In this document: piece by piece, positions 34,480 to 43,712 of the stretch | How the letters are laid out: each line of letters opens with the position of its first letter | How positions within the stretch are numbered: the first letter of the stretch is position 1 | Assembly (NCBI GenBank): GCA_963739625.1 | Contig: CAVUAU010000009.1 | Location: forward strand, 62,001 to 126,000 | Direction of reading: 5' to 3' | Source: Salinimicrobium sp963739625 | Lineage (GTDB): Bacteria > Bacteroidota > Bacteroidia > Flavobacteriales > Flavobacteriaceae | Length of the DNA: 64,000 nt | Translations under genes and position numbers: made by a program | The notes under the pieces: generated by a model | What the model was told of the DNA's origin: nothing | What the model saw: the letters and a program-made list of their open reading frames with translations, nothing else | The model's database searches: none

Positions 34480-35703
34480 TTAAAATAAGGAGTATCCAAA
34501 TATTAATGAAATTGTTTTATACTCGGAACCGTAGTATGAATAGGCATCCAAAATTTCTCTACTGGCCTGGTATCTTAATTCTAAACTATATTTATTGTTT
34601 TGTTTGTAACCAATCCCAAAGGCCAGATTGATTCCTGAATCAATATCCAAAGAGCTTAGTTCTGTGCCATTACCTCTCTTATAATCGACCGAGGAATTTG
34701 AAGTGAAATCGAGTACAAAAGAGGCATCCAAAAATATCTTAGCATCCTTTTTAAGAAAGAAGTAGTGTCTTAAACCAACGGGAACTTCAATAGAGGTATA
34801 GTCAACGGTGGCAATTATCTGCCCTGTAGAGACATCATTTGCCTCCGACATTTTTTCAGATTTAAATTGCTGATAAGTAGGTTCTATTGCAATTCCCCAT
34901 TTATTTTTATTGAAAGGAAGAATATATTCAGCTTCCAGGCCAAAACCGAAACCTAATTTACTCCCGAAATCTGTTTCTTTAGAATTAGATGTAAAGCTAT
35001 GTATTGCTAATGAAGAAGAGCTAATGCGAGGTCTTAATGTAAGATTGAAAAAATCCCGTTTCTGCTTTGTTTTGAAATTTGTGAAGTCGGTATCCAGGCA
35101 TTTACTATAGTCCTCAAAAAAATGAGTTAGAGCATTCTTTTTGTACTCAAGTTTTTCAAGTCTGTTCTTTTTTAAATCTGGACATTGTAGATCATTCCAT
35201 AACTGTTGTCTAAATCTGTTGTTTTCGCGAATGTCACCTTCGATGGTTTTATATTTCTTATAGATCAATTGTTCAATATCAGAGTCTCCTTTTGAATAGA
35301 AGTATCTTTTCAAATTCCCCTCAATATATTGATATAGATTTGCTTTTCCTTCAACCAATACTTTTAAGAAAAGCTCTTCCTGGTTAAAGTTTGGTCTTAT
35401 ATTGTCACTCAAATTATTGACATTGTCACCCGATCTATCCATGTCAACAGAACTTCTGATGAATTTTACCGTGTTATCAATACCGAATTCTTTAACATTC
35501 TTAATATCTAATCTTTCTGGATCATTGTTAGCTGATAATTGAAATTCAAATCCAGTTGGATTATCTGCCCAATCAACGTTTTTTATCAGTCCATTTGTTT
35601 TGTTGTTATTATTATCAATGTAATAACCCGGTTCAAATGAAATTTGGGAATAGCAATTAAAGCTTAGAATTGTAAATAGGAATAGTAGTCTTTTTTTCAT
35701 CAT
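34480..35703 (-). CDS. Outer-membrane beta-barrel family protein
   Basis: A 407-residue exported protein with a signal peptide (MMKKRLLFLFTILSFNCYSQ). The N-terminal 200 residues are periplasmic and helical, with NNRFRQQLWNDLQCPDLKKN and FEDYSKC. The C-terminal 190 residues look like a small beta barrel (FGFGLEAEYILPF, WGIAIEPTYQQF, VPVGLRHYFFL, INLAFGIGYKQN and a terminal aromatic, SLIFGYSLF). This plan is common in Bacteroidota proteins that may sense or bind small ligands. Base composition is visibly more AT-rich than its neighbours. Confidence 0.75.
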   Translation of the reverse strand: MMKKRLLFLFTILSFNCYSQISFEPGYYIDNNNNKTNGLIKNVDWADNPTGFEFQLSANNDPERLDIKNVKEFGIDNTVKFIRSSVDMDRSGDNVNNLSDNIRPNFNQEELFLKVLVEGKANLYQYIEGNLKRYFYSKGDSDIEQLIYKKYKTIEGDIRENNRFRQQLWNDLQCPDLKKNRLEKLEYKKNALTHFFEDYSKCLDTDFTNFKTKQKRDFFNLTLRPRISSSSLAIHSFTSNSKETDFGSKLGFGFGLEAEYILPFNKNKWGIAIEPTYQQFKSEKMSEANDVSTGQIIATVDYTSIEVPVGLRHYFFLKKDAKIFLDASFVLDFTSNSSVDYKRGNGTELSSLDIDSGINLAFGIGYKQNNKYSLELRYQASREILDAYSYYGSEYKTISLIFGYSLF

Positions 35704-35971
35704 TATGATATTTAGTTAGCCAGGTTTCAAATCTTCCTTTAGGGATTTAGACTACTTTCTTAAATGATAAAAGTAGCTTTAACTGCCGATAACATGAAAA
35801 TCAAGGCAAGCTATGAATTTTGACCGAATTTTCTTACAGTATTTCAAGGAATCAACTGTCTTTATAGCTGAGGTTCCAAAAAGGGAATTTTTGCCTGTCA
35901 ACATCCGGAGAAATTGGCGAAGCATTGAATGGCTGCAGGAGTAGGGAAGAGCCGCAAGATATTTAGGAATA

Positions 35972-36355
35972 TTAAGGGCAGGCAACCGGGTGGCGAAGGT
36001 AATTTTCACTGCTAAACCTGCCTCTGCCGATCTCTGCAGATCTAATCCTGTTGTAGATGCTATCGATATCCTCAGCCGGTAGGCTGGTGGCCATTGCGTA
36101 AGTTGTTGTTATAGGAAGTTTTTCGCGTTGGGAGGGAGCAGTATGGACATACTTTCGCACTCTTTTTACGTGATCTATAAATTCCGGGAATTTGAGATTG
36201 TCCACGGGAGCCTGATCAATATATAAGCTGTCGTTCAACATGATCATGCCCGGTGGGACAAAGGAGAGAGTGACTGCATCTTGTGAAAAGAGCAGCTGTT
36301 GTGAAAGCAGGAAGAAAAGGCTCAGGTAAATCTTTTTATACTTAAAACACCACAT
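35972..36355 (-). CDS. Truncated SUMF1/formylglycine-generating-enzyme-like exported protein
   Basis: 127 residues with a signal peptide (YKKIYLSLFFLLSQQLLFSQ). The mature part begins LSFVPPGMIMLNDSLYIDQA and includes FSSENYLRHPV, which resembles the opening and the xxxRHPV block of SUMF1-domain (GldJ/GldK-like) proteins in this phylum. A full domain would continue with the WEQA-like core, but the frame stops right after RHPVACP and no other frame downstream continues it, so it seems C-terminally truncated. Its ATG overlaps the end of the TonB-like gene by 14 bases. Confidence 0.45.
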   Translation of the reverse strand: MWCFKYKKIYLSLFFLLSQQLLFSQDAVTLSFVPPGMIMLNDSLYIDQAPVDNLKFPEFIDHVKRVRKYVHTAPSQREKLPITTTYAMATSLPAEDIDSIYNRIRSAEIGRGRFSSENYLRHPVACP

Positions 36356-37055
36356 AGATCTTTCTTACTACTGCTATAGGATCTCCATCTTGTCTTGCCG
36401 GTGCCCATTGAGGCATTTCTTCAAATACCTTTTTCACCTCCTTTTCAACTTTTGGATCAAGAGATTTCAGGATCTGTACTTGATTTACGTCTCCTTTTTC
36501 ATCAATAGTAAATTTTACCAGTACTTTTGAACCTTTAAAAGTTGAAGGGATGCTCATTTCCCCGAGTTTGTTCTTGAGGTAAAGCTGGAATACTGGCATA
36601 CCTCCCGGGAACTGGGGTTGCATCTCGTAATCGTAAAAAGGAACTTGAACGCCTTCTTCATTCCAACAGGTCCCACTCACCAGCCTTCCTTTTTTGTACA
36701 CATCTTTGCGTTTCAATTGCCCATTCTCCCAGTAACTCGTCAAATAGTGATCAACATTTCCGGGACGGTAGTTTCCGGTTAGGTGAGGTTGGCCATTGCG
36801 GTAATATTCGGTGAATTCAACTCTCACCTGATCTTCTGTATTATAATTTTTAAAAACTTCCTCTAATTTGATTTTGTTGTCAAGGAAAAATGTTTTCTCT
36901 GTGGTCAGGCCAGATCCATCGGGCTTTGCATCAATAAGCCAATAGTAGGCCGCACTTTTTTTCCCGGTTTCTGTATAATTTTCATTCAAATAGATGGTGT
37001 CCTGAGAATAACCGACGGTAACGAGCAGCAGGAGGAACCAATGCAAATTTTTCAT
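36342..37055 (-). CDS. TonB C-terminal-domain protein with MORN-like repeats
   Basis: From the ATG at 37055 (an earlier in-frame ATG at 37073 precedes the signal peptide) the protein has 237 residues with a signal peptide MKNLHWFLLLLVTVGYSQ. The middle holds YwqK/MORN-like repeats (EYYRNGQPHLTGNYRPG, SYWENGQLKRKDVYKKG). The C-terminal 85 residues form a TonB domain (PQFPGGMPVFQLYLKN, VLVKFTIDEKGDVNQVQILK, EMPQWAPARQDGDPIAV). Without a membrane anchor and proline-rich spacer it is unlikely to energise receptors like classic TonB. Overlaps the SUMF1-like gene. Confidence 0.8.
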   Translation of the reverse strand: MKNLHWFLLLLVTVGYSQDTIYLNENYTETGKKSAAYYWLIDAKPDGSGLTTEKTFFLDNKIKLEEVFKNYNTEDQVRVEFTEYYRNGQPHLTGNYRPGNVDHYLTSYWENGQLKRKDVYKKGRLVSGTCWNEEGVQVPFYDYEMQPQFPGGMPVFQLYLKNKLGEMSIPSTFKGSKVLVKFTIDEKGDVNQVQILKSLDPKVEKEVKKVFEEMPQWAPARQDGDPIAVVRKIYVVF

Positions 37056-37281
37056 AGATTTGGAGTTGATCAAGGACGAATGCTAGAGTAGGGAAGAGCT
37101 GTCATGTCCTTTGACCTGAAAGTTACATAATACATTTTAAAGACAGACATTTCCCGGCACTTTTGCCACCCAAAAAATTCGGAAGTTTTAACCGTGAATC
37201 CAAAATTGTTGAGAATCCACCTGCGTCGGAATTAGAAGGAAACCCTTCAGAAGGAGAGAAAAGAACAGAGAGAAAAGAGGT

Positions 37282-37300
37282 TCAAAAATGTCATTTTTGA
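37282..37300. repeat. Perfect 19-bp AAAATGnCATTTT palindrome
   Basis: TCAAAAATGTCATTTTTGA is self-complementary around a single central base and is the longest example of this intergenic motif in the window. Confidence 0.6.
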
Positions 37301-37362
37301 CACCCTGTAATCTTAAATTTTAGATATCTAATCCGGAATCATTGCGTTGGAGTGACAAGAAT

Positions 37363-37391
37363 AAAAAAGCCCCTTCCGAAGAAGAGGCTTT
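37363..37391 (-). terminator. Intrinsic terminator of the M13 peptidase gene
   Basis: On the minus strand AAAGCCTCTTC-TTCG-GAAGGGGCTTT is followed by a T run; the loop is a stable TTCG tetraloop. Confidence 0.85.
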
Positions 37392-37413
37392 GAAAATGTC
37401 ATTTTAGAAGGTC

Positions 37414-39477
37414 TTACCAGATCTTCACGCGGTTCTCGGGCTTCACATACATTGGGTCACCTTCCTGAATATTGAAAGCTTCGTAAAAAGCGTCAATATT
37501 TTGAAGTGGCACATACGCACGGTACTGTCCCGGAGAATGAGGATCTGTTTTGATCCTGTTCTTAAGAGCTTCTTCTCTCATCTTGGTTCTCCAAACGGTA
37601 GCCCATGAAAGGAAGAAACGCTGCTCTGGAGTGTAACCGTCGATTTTACCCGGATTGCCGTGCTCCTTCAGGTGCAACTGCAGCCCGTCGTAAGCGGCGT
37701 TTACACCCCCAAGGTCACCGATGTTCTCACCAAGAGTGAATTTTCCATTGATATATACAGAGTCAAGCACTTCAATAGCGCTGTACTGGTCTGCGAGTTT
37801 TCCGCCAAGGTTCTCGAATTGCTCAAGATCTTTTTCGGTCCACCAGTTGTTCAGGTTACCATCGGCATCAAAACGAGCACCGCTGTCATCAAATCCGTGA
37901 GAGATCTCGTGGCCAATTACGGCTCCAATTCCGCCGTAATTCACGGCAGCATCGGCTTTGTAGTCATAGAATGGAGGCTGTAAAATAGCAGCCGGGAACA
38001 CGATCTCGTTATAGCTTGGGTTGTAGTAAGCGTTCACGATTTGTGGCGCCATGAACCATTCTCCCTTATCGACAGGCTTTCCTAACTTAGAAATATCATC
38101 TTCGGTATTCCATTTAGCTGCATTAAGCATGTTCTGGAAGTAAGAACCGCCTTCTTCAGGGCCTTTAACAGTAAGACTGCTGTAGTCTTTCCATTCATCG
38201 GGATAACCAACTTTGATCCTGGTAGTGTTCAGTTTTTCTTTGGCTTTGATCTTGGTGCTGTCGCTCATCCAGGTCAACTTGTCGATCCTGTTCTCGTAGG
38301 CTTTGATCACGTTTTTGATCATTTCTTCAGCTTTCTGCTTAGCCTCGGCAGGGAAATGTTCCTCTACATAAAGTTTTCCAAGAGCTTCTCCCACGGCCTG
38401 ATTGATGGTAGCCAAAGCACGCTCATTACGTGGCAGCTGCTCTTTAGCGCCGCGAAGAGTTTGATCATAGAATTCCCAATTTGCACGTTCAATGTCTGTA
38501 GTTAGCATACCGGCCGCATCGTTGAAAAGGCTCCAACGCAGATACTGCTTCCAGTTCTCTACATTATTGTTGGCAAGGCTCTTTTGCAGAGACTCCATAT
38601 ATTTTGGTTGTCTCACGATTATTGTGTCTACCTGCCCTGCACCAATCTCATTGAAGAATTTTTTCCAATCAATTGCAGGAGTCGTCTTTTGTAGCTGAGC
38701 CACAGTCATAGGATTGTAAGTCTTACGGGCATCGCGACGCTCCACCTTATCCAGTCTTGGCTGTGCCATTGAGGTCTCAAATTCGAGAACAGCTTTGGCA
38801 TTTTTTGCTGCTTCTTCAGGGGAATCTCCCAGGTACTGAAGCATTCTTGTAACATGAGCTACGTATTTCTCACGCTTTTCTTTTGAATCTGAATCGTCGG
38901 CAACATAATAATCCCTGTCTGGTAGACCAAGTCCTCCCGGAGAAAGATAAGCCGCGTTAATGTTGGAATTTTTAGCATCGGCGCCAACCCCAAATCTAAA
39001 GAATCCGCCGCCACCATACATCTGCATTTCTGCAAGGTATTTTTGCAGGTCTTCTTTGTTTTTAATGGCATCTATTTTAGCCAGGTAAGGCTTGATAGGC
39101 TCAATTCCCTGCTTATTGCGGGTCACTGTATCCATGATGGTCTTGTACAAATTCACTGCTTTTGCAGGATCGCTACCGGCTTCAAGGGAGTCATTTTTTG
39201 CAGCACCTTCTAAAAGGGCCAGAGCGTCATTGTCTGTTTGTTCTCTCAGTTCGTTAAAACTGCCCCAAACGGTCTTATCTTCCGGAATCTCGTTGGTGTC
39301 CAGCCAGCGGCCGTTCACAAACCTGAAAAAATCTTCACGCGGAGTGACCGTAGTGTCCATATAGGCAAGGTTGATCCCTCTTTGTTCTTCAACTTGCGCA
39401 TCTTTGTCATCGTTACAGCTGGTCATTGCAGCAGTAGCAACCATTGAGCACAAGAAAGCTTTGGTTATTCTCTTCAT
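37414..39477 (-). CDS. M13-family metallopeptidase (neprilysin/PepO-like) lipoprotein
   Basis: A 687-residue zinc endopeptidase. The lipoprotein signal ends at C21 (VATAAMTSCNDD). The mature enzyme has the M13 N-terminal domain (residues 40-430) and the catalytic domain with NAYYNPSYNEIVFPAAILQ, the zinc motif GHEISHGFDDSG, the third ligand in ENIGDLGGVNAAYD, and the C-terminal YAFxVxxGxPM-like FYEAFNIQEGDPMYV. It presumably degrades peptides in the periplasm or at the cell surface. Its terminator follows the stop. Confidence 0.95.
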   Translation of the reverse strand: MKRITKAFLCSMVATAAMTSCNDDKDAQVEEQRGINLAYMDTTVTPREDFFRFVNGRWLDTNEIPEDKTVWGSFNELREQTDNDALALLEGAAKNDSLEAGSDPAKAVNLYKTIMDTVTRNKQGIEPIKPYLAKIDAIKNKEDLQKYLAEMQMYGGGGFFRFGVGADAKNSNINAAYLSPGGLGLPDRDYYVADDSDSKEKREKYVAHVTRMLQYLGDSPEEAAKNAKAVLEFETSMAQPRLDKVERRDARKTYNPMTVAQLQKTTPAIDWKKFFNEIGAGQVDTIIVRQPKYMESLQKSLANNNVENWKQYLRWSLFNDAAGMLTTDIERANWEFYDQTLRGAKEQLPRNERALATINQAVGEALGKLYVEEHFPAEAKQKAEEMIKNVIKAYENRIDKLTWMSDSTKIKAKEKLNTTRIKVGYPDEWKDYSSLTVKGPEEGGSYFQNMLNAAKWNTEDDISKLGKPVDKGEWFMAPQIVNAYYNPSYNEIVFPAAILQPPFYDYKADAAVNYGGIGAVIGHEISHGFDDSGARFDADGNLNNWWTEKDLEQFENLGGKLADQYSAIEVLDSVYINGKFTLGENIGDLGGVNAAYDGLQLHLKEHGNPGKIDGYTPEQRFFLSWATVWRTKMREEALKNRIKTDPHSPGQYRAYVPLQNIDAFYEAFNIQEGDPMYVKPENRVKIW

Positions 39478-39619
39478 GTTTTATTTAGTTATTAATTGTG
39501 CGAAAATTACTAAAAGAAAAGTTAATCCTATAGGTCTCAGCAATGTAATTTGTGGCTGATGCCGGATTAATAATTTCTGGAAGTTTCTTTTTTTAATACA
39601 GTCCCTTTAAAAAGGCATT

Positions 39620-40117
39620 TTATGGAGTCTTTATTTTGGAGATGAGGTCGTTGTCAAAATCTTTTTTAAGCTGGGTTACTTCAGAAACATTTTCATTAGG
39701 GATTTCAATGGATAGCACATAATGCTTGATCTTCCATTGCCCATTTTCTTTTGCTACAACACCAGAACCGCGACAGATGCCCATGTGAGTATCCAAAAGT
39801 TCATCAAACCAGGCCAGTTCACAATCTTCAGCAAGGAAAATGTTTCTTTTCAAAGTTGAAAAACTCCAGGCTTTCCCCTTGTCAAAATAAGGTTTTGACC
39901 ATTTCATGAAGGCCGGCTTATGCCAGTTCTCTGTGGGATCTGTTCCTATAAAAACCGATTCTTCGGCCATTTTTGAAAAGTATTCGTCAAAGTCGGCCCG
40001 GGCGGCGGCATCATGCCACTGGTTAAGGAGCTGGTCGATGTTTTCTTTTGCCGAAGATTGCGCAGCTGCAGGAGCCAAACAGCTCAAAAGCAGGAAAAAG
40101 GTTAAAAAATGCTTCAT
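39620..40117 (-). CDS. SnoaL/NTF2-like exported protein
   Basis: 165 residues with a signal peptide cleaved near APAAAQ (about residue 20). The mature 145 residues read as an NTF2-like cone fold: IDQLLNQWHDAAARADFDEY, FIGTDPTENW, a central ELAWFDELLDTHM and VVAKENGQWKIKHYVLSI. This family is used for both enzymatic and binding roles, and the ligand cannot be inferred. A degenerate AAAAAGGCATTTT motif lies just after the stop. Confidence 0.8.
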   Translation of the reverse strand: MKHFLTFFLLLSCLAPAAAQSSAKENIDQLLNQWHDAAARADFDEYFSKMAEESVFIGTDPTENWHKPAFMKWSKPYFDKGKAWSFSTLKRNIFLAEDCELAWFDELLDTHMGICRGSGVVAKENGQWKIKHYVLSIEIPNENVSEVTQLKKDFDNDLISKIKTP

Positions 40118-40241
40118 GATCTTTAAAAATTTTGCAGCCTAAGATACAAATTCAGTTTAAAGCTGCTCTACAATGTCATTTTTAAGAGTCAGTTCTGAAG
40201 ATTTCTTCCGCAGCAATCGAAATTCTCCATAAATTTAATTC

Positions 40242-40478
40242 ATGATGAGAACCAGATTTTTGAAACTGTTGGCTTGGACACTGGTAACCTATAGTGTGGT
40301 CGGCGTTTTGCTACACCTGCTGTACAGGCTTGGCCTGACGCAGCACTATTGTGACACACTTATTTTTGGGCTGCAGGAGAAGCACCTTGTCATCTTTACT
40401 CTTCCGGCTTCTTTGGGCGGAATCCTTTTTAACCTTATCAAAAGAAAAAGCCGAAAGCTTAATCCTCCAGTGCGGTAA
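40242..40478 (+). CDS. Small hypothetical two-helix membrane protein
   Basis: 78 residues with two hydrophobic segments (LLAWTLVTYSVVGVLLHLLY and LVIFTLPASLGGILFNLI) and a basic C-terminus KRKSRKLNPPVR. No recognised family. Its 3' end overlaps the convergent carboxypeptidase-regulatory-domain gene by 20 bases, which is somewhat unusual and lowers confidence. Confidence 0.5.
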   Translation: MMRTRFLKLLAWTLVTYSVVGVLLHLLYRLGLTQHYCDTLIFGLQEKHLVIFTLPASLGGILFNLIKRKSRKLNPPVR

Positions 40479-41967
40479 ATTTCTTTATTGCCGCGTTGGG
40501 TTCTATAATATTTTGACCCTTCCAAAAGTCGGGATTATAGGCTTTGAATACTTCATATTCAAACTTGTCCTGTGCGGGTAGGGTCTCATAACCACTTTCA
40601 GTTAACGGGCGATCGTCATAGATGAGCATCTGGGTTTTATTCACGTCTCCTAAAAGCAAATCAAGGTTCATGTCAAGCTCATTTTGCTTGTTTCTTCCGG
40701 GCACATGGCGGTTCTTTTCAATGATGGTCAACGGGCGATCTATGCCTACGGTTTCTCCCTTTTCCTGTTCGAGATAGCTTATGCTGTATTTTCCCTTCTC
40801 ATTCTTAGTAAAGATCATTTTTCCGCGGTGAATATCGTCACTGGTACTAATACCCAAAAGTTTAAAATGTTTCAGGGGTTTCACGTTTTCATAGTCAAGC
40901 CGGTGTACCCCGTAGTCCATCGAATTTATGTAGATGGTGCCCTTATAGTCTGCCCTTCTTTTAGGTTTAAATTCAATAACATAAACGACTGCCTCATCAA
41001 GGTGCAGGTAACCTTTTAGGCTGAATTCATACTTTCTGGACTTGTCAAAAACATCAAGTTGGGTATTTTCTTTCCAGAAGATGTTGTCTAACAAGGAATT
41101 GATTTCTTTTGTTGTGCCTGCCTGAAGGTATTTTTTGTTTTTGGCCTTACTTTCAGCTTTTTCCTCGGGAGTCTTTTCTTTTTTCTCTTTGTCCAGTTCG
41201 GCCATACCTTCTTCCAGTTCATCGGCATCGACTTTCACTCCAAGCCATCCCGATTTGATCTTTAGGAAAGATTTCTTTTTCAGGTTTTTTCGAAAAAGGT
41301 CTTCCATGTGATCTGCGATCTGTTCGACAGATTGGGTGTCCTTAGGGTCGTAAAGACTTGCGGCTTTGATAATATGCAGCTTTTGTTTGTCGTAGTTACC
41401 GTAGAGATCACCCAGCACTTCCCTGTAAGAATCGGTGAATCTGGGCATTTCATTCGTGAGCCGGTCCATAAGGGCCTGATCAATTCCCGCAATAGTTGAT
41501 TCCTCAACCTTTAGCTTGAACTTTTTAATATTGGTAAAATAAGATTTTCTGAAGAAGATCCTTTTTTGGCCCAACCCGAGGTCATAGTTACTGGAAATTT
41601 CCTCCTTCACTTTTTCAATGATTTCACGTGGGCTCAAGTTCTTATTAGAGACAAAGACTTCTTTGAGCTCAATGCTGCTGGGGGAAAGGGTAATAACAGA
41701 ATTATGGAGGCTATCCATTGCTATCTCCACGGGTTCGTATCCAAGGGAAGAGATTTCTACGATCCCGCGGTTTGGCTGATCAAAATTAAAACTAAAGAAA
41801 CCTTCTTCATTGGTAACAACACCTTTGTGCTCCCCAAAGACCACATTAGCGTAGGGAATGGGTTCCTTGGATTGTGCGTCAATTACTCTTGCATGATATT
41901 CCTGTGAAAAAAGCGGATTGGACAGTGGCAGCAGAAACAAGCTGAGCAAAAGGAAAATACGGTTCAT
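40459..41967 (-). CDS. Carboxypeptidase-regulatory-like domain protein (exported)
   Basis: 502 residues with a signal peptide (LLSLFLLPLSNPLFSQ). An N-terminal CarboxypepD_reg-like domain (EYHARVIDAQSKEPIPYANV to SSLGYEPVEI, about residues 22-85) is followed by a long region with a charged helix EKKEKTPEEKAESKAK. The C-terminal section resembles the outer-membrane DUF5686/SusC-neighbour type (YVIEFKPKRRADYKGTIYIN, YGVHRLDYENVKPLK). This is a frequent surface or periplasmic architecture in Flavobacteriaceae; function unknown. No plug/barrel of a TonB receptor is seen. Confidence 0.8.
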   Translation of the reverse strand: MNRIFLLLSLFLLPLSNPLFSQEYHARVIDAQSKEPIPYANVVFGEHKGVVTNEEGFFSFNFDQPNRGIVEISSLGYEPVEIAMDSLHNSVITLSPSSIELKEVFVSNKNLSPREIIEKVKEEISSNYDLGLGQKRIFFRKSYFTNIKKFKLKVEESTIAGIDQALMDRLTNEMPRFTDSYREVLGDLYGNYDKQKLHIIKAASLYDPKDTQSVEQIADHMEDLFRKNLKKKSFLKIKSGWLGVKVDADELEEGMAELDKEKKEKTPEEKAESKAKNKKYLQAGTTKEINSLLDNIFWKENTQLDVFDKSRKYEFSLKGYLHLDEAVVYVIEFKPKRRADYKGTIYINSMDYGVHRLDYENVKPLKHFKLLGISTSDDIHRGKMIFTKNEKGKYSISYLEQEKGETVGIDRPLTIIEKNRHVPGRNKQNELDMNLDLLLGDVNKTQMLIYDDRPLTESGYETLPAQDKFEYEVFKAYNPDFWKGQNIIEPNAAIKKFTALED

Positions 41968-42109
41968 AGATGGTTTTCTACTAAGACGTTATTTCCACCA
42001 GGTTGTTACAGTTGAAATATTAAAGCTTTGATTATTAATAAAATACTAACTACATGAACTTGTTTTACGGGGGCTTCTTTTTCTAATTTAGAGAAAAATC
42101 AGCCGAATT

Positions 42110-43618
42110 ATGACTAAATCTATTTGGAGCGCCCATGCGGCGGCAGGGGAGTTTCCTGCACTTGAACAAGATATTGAAGTTGATGTCGCTATTGTTGGCG
42201 GCGGAATAACAGGCATCACTACGGCCTGTCTTTTAGCGAAATCGGGAATGAAAGTAGCTGTTTTAGAGAGTGGCCGGGTAGGGGAAGGCACAAGCGGAAG
42301 TTCTACCGGAAATCTCTATACCATGGTTGACAAACGCCTGCATCATATCCAGTCAAAGTGGGATAAAAAAACCGCGGGAATAGTTGCAGAAAGTCGAACG
42401 GCGGCCATGAATCTCATTGCAGATCTTGTCGCGGAATACAACATCGACTGTGCTTTTAAGAGGGTGCCATGGTACCTCTTTAGCGAAACAGATAAGAAAG
42501 ATGCCACTATTGAAAAAGAAAAACAAGCCGCTGCAGATTATGGCCTGGAGATCGAGGAACTGCAGGAGCTGCCAGTGCCGGTTAAGGTAAGCCGGGCGCT
42601 GAAAGTGGAAAATCAGGCGCAGTTCAATCCCGCGGCTTTTGTCAAAGGCCTTGCCGGGAAGATCGCTTCAGAAAATTGCCAGATCTATGAACAGAGTAGC
42701 GTTTATGACATCAAAAAAGGGGATAAAAAACAGGTGTTAACCGCAGGTGGAAGAGTAACAGCCGGGAAAGTCGTGCTGGCCACTCATACTCCAAAAGGTG
42801 TTTATGGGGTACAAACCGCCATCTATCCTTACCGCGAATATGCGGTAGCGGCAAAGCTAAAGGATTCCGCAGAAAACATTCCCGAAGGCATCTTTTGGGA
42901 TACAGAGGCTAAATTTCACCATTCCCTGCGCAGCTACAAGGCCGATGATGGCAATTATGTGCTCGTGGTGGGCGGTCACCACAAAGTGGGTCAAAGTGAT
43001 GACTATGAAAGGTTCTATCAAAAACTGGAAGAGAATGCCAGGCGCTTTTTTGATGTAGACAAGGTTCAATACAAGTGGTCTGCCCAGCATTATAAACCTG
43101 CCGATGGACTTCCTTATATTGGCGAAAGTATACATGAAAATATTTATCTGGCCACCGGCTTCTCGACCGATGGTCTTACTTATGGCGCGATGAGTGCCAT
43201 GATCCTGAATGATATTTTTAATGCCAGGGAAAATCCCTGGGCAGAGACTTACAAGCTCAAGAGGTTTACGCCGCAGAAATCGGCTAAAGAATACATCAAG
43301 GGCAACATCAACGTGATGAAGCAGTACCTGGAGGTATTCCCCGGTCAAAGCGAAGCCGAGGCTTTTTCTGAAGTTAAGCCGGGTGAGGGAAAAGTAGTGG
43401 AAAAAGGGACTGCCAAATTCGCGGTTTACAAAGATGAAACGGGAAAAACCGAATGTGTTTCGGCTTTTTGCACCCACCTGGGCTGCGTTGTAGACTGGAA
43501 TGAGGCTGAGAAAAGTTGGGACTGCCCCTGCCACGGCAGCCGGTTCGAAACCAACGGGAAGGTAATTGAAGGACCAGCCTATGAACCACTGGCTCAAAAA
43601 AGGCCCGAGGGTCTATAA
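42110..43618 (+). CDS. FAD-dependent oxidoreductase with C-terminal Rieske 2Fe-2S domain
   Basis: A 502-residue fusion. The N-terminal DAO-type FAD domain has VDVAIVGGGITGITTACLLA (about residues 24-43) and a matching C-terminal FAD contact YLATGFSTDGLTYG. The last 90 residues form a Rieske domain with its cluster ligands in CTHLGC and CPCHGSRF. Such DAO-Rieske fusions are known in bacteria, but the substrate is undefined. No signal peptide. It lies upstream of the RES-Xre pair with about 90 bases between. Confidence 0.92.
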   Translation: MTKSIWSAHAAAGEFPALEQDIEVDVAIVGGGITGITTACLLAKSGMKVAVLESGRVGEGTSGSSTGNLYTMVDKRLHHIQSKWDKKTAGIVAESRTAAMNLIADLVAEYNIDCAFKRVPWYLFSETDKKDATIEKEKQAAADYGLEIEELQELPVPVKVSRALKVENQAQFNPAAFVKGLAGKIASENCQIYEQSSVYDIKKGDKKQVLTAGGRVTAGKVVLATHTPKGVYGVQTAIYPYREYAVAAKLKDSAENIPEGIFWDTEAKFHHSLRSYKADDGNYVLVVGGHHKVGQSDDYERFYQKLEENARRFFDVDKVQYKWSAQHYKPADGLPYIGESIHENIYLATGFSTDGLTYGAMSAMILNDIFNARENPWAETYKLKRFTPQKSAKEYIKGNINVMKQYLEVFPGQSEAEAFSEVKPGEGKVVEKGTAKFAVYKDETGKTECVSAFCTHLGCVVDWNEAEKSWDCPCHGSRFETNGKVIEGPAYEPLAQKRPEGL

Positions 43619-43662
43619 AGATGTTTGAACTGCTTTTTTTGATAAAAGTTAGAGTAACTTCA

Positions 43663-43695
43663 AGACAAATGTCTTATCTTTATAGACAAAAGTCT
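43663..43695. promoter_or_regulatory. Twin palindromic operator before the RES-Xre pair
   Basis: AGACAAATGTCT (43663-43674) and AGACAAAAGTCT (43684-43695) start 21 bases apart, two helical turns, and flank a -7-like TATCTTTA (43675-43682). This is the layout expected for autorepression by the Xre-type antitoxin. Confidence 0.6.
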
Positions 43696-43712
43696 AAGAC
43701 GTGGAAGCAAAC

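Larger units (their letters stand above)
37074..37413. other. Intergenic stretch with palindromes
   Basis: 340 bases between the M13 peptidase and the TonB-like gene, with no credible gene. It holds the perfect 19-bp palindrome TCAAAAATG-T-CATTTTTGA (37282-37300), the M13 terminator (37363-37391), and AAAATGTCATTTT (37393-37405) directly before the M13 stop. Confidence 0.6.

Noticed and set aside
35779..36009. 76-codon frame downstream of the truncated SUMF1-like gene
   Set aside because: It overlaps that gene in another frame and does not continue the SUMF1 domain. No conserved motif.
42857..43597. 246-codon minus-strand frame inside the FAD-Rieske gene
   Set aside because: Fully antisense to recognisable FAD and Rieske motifs, with no own signature.
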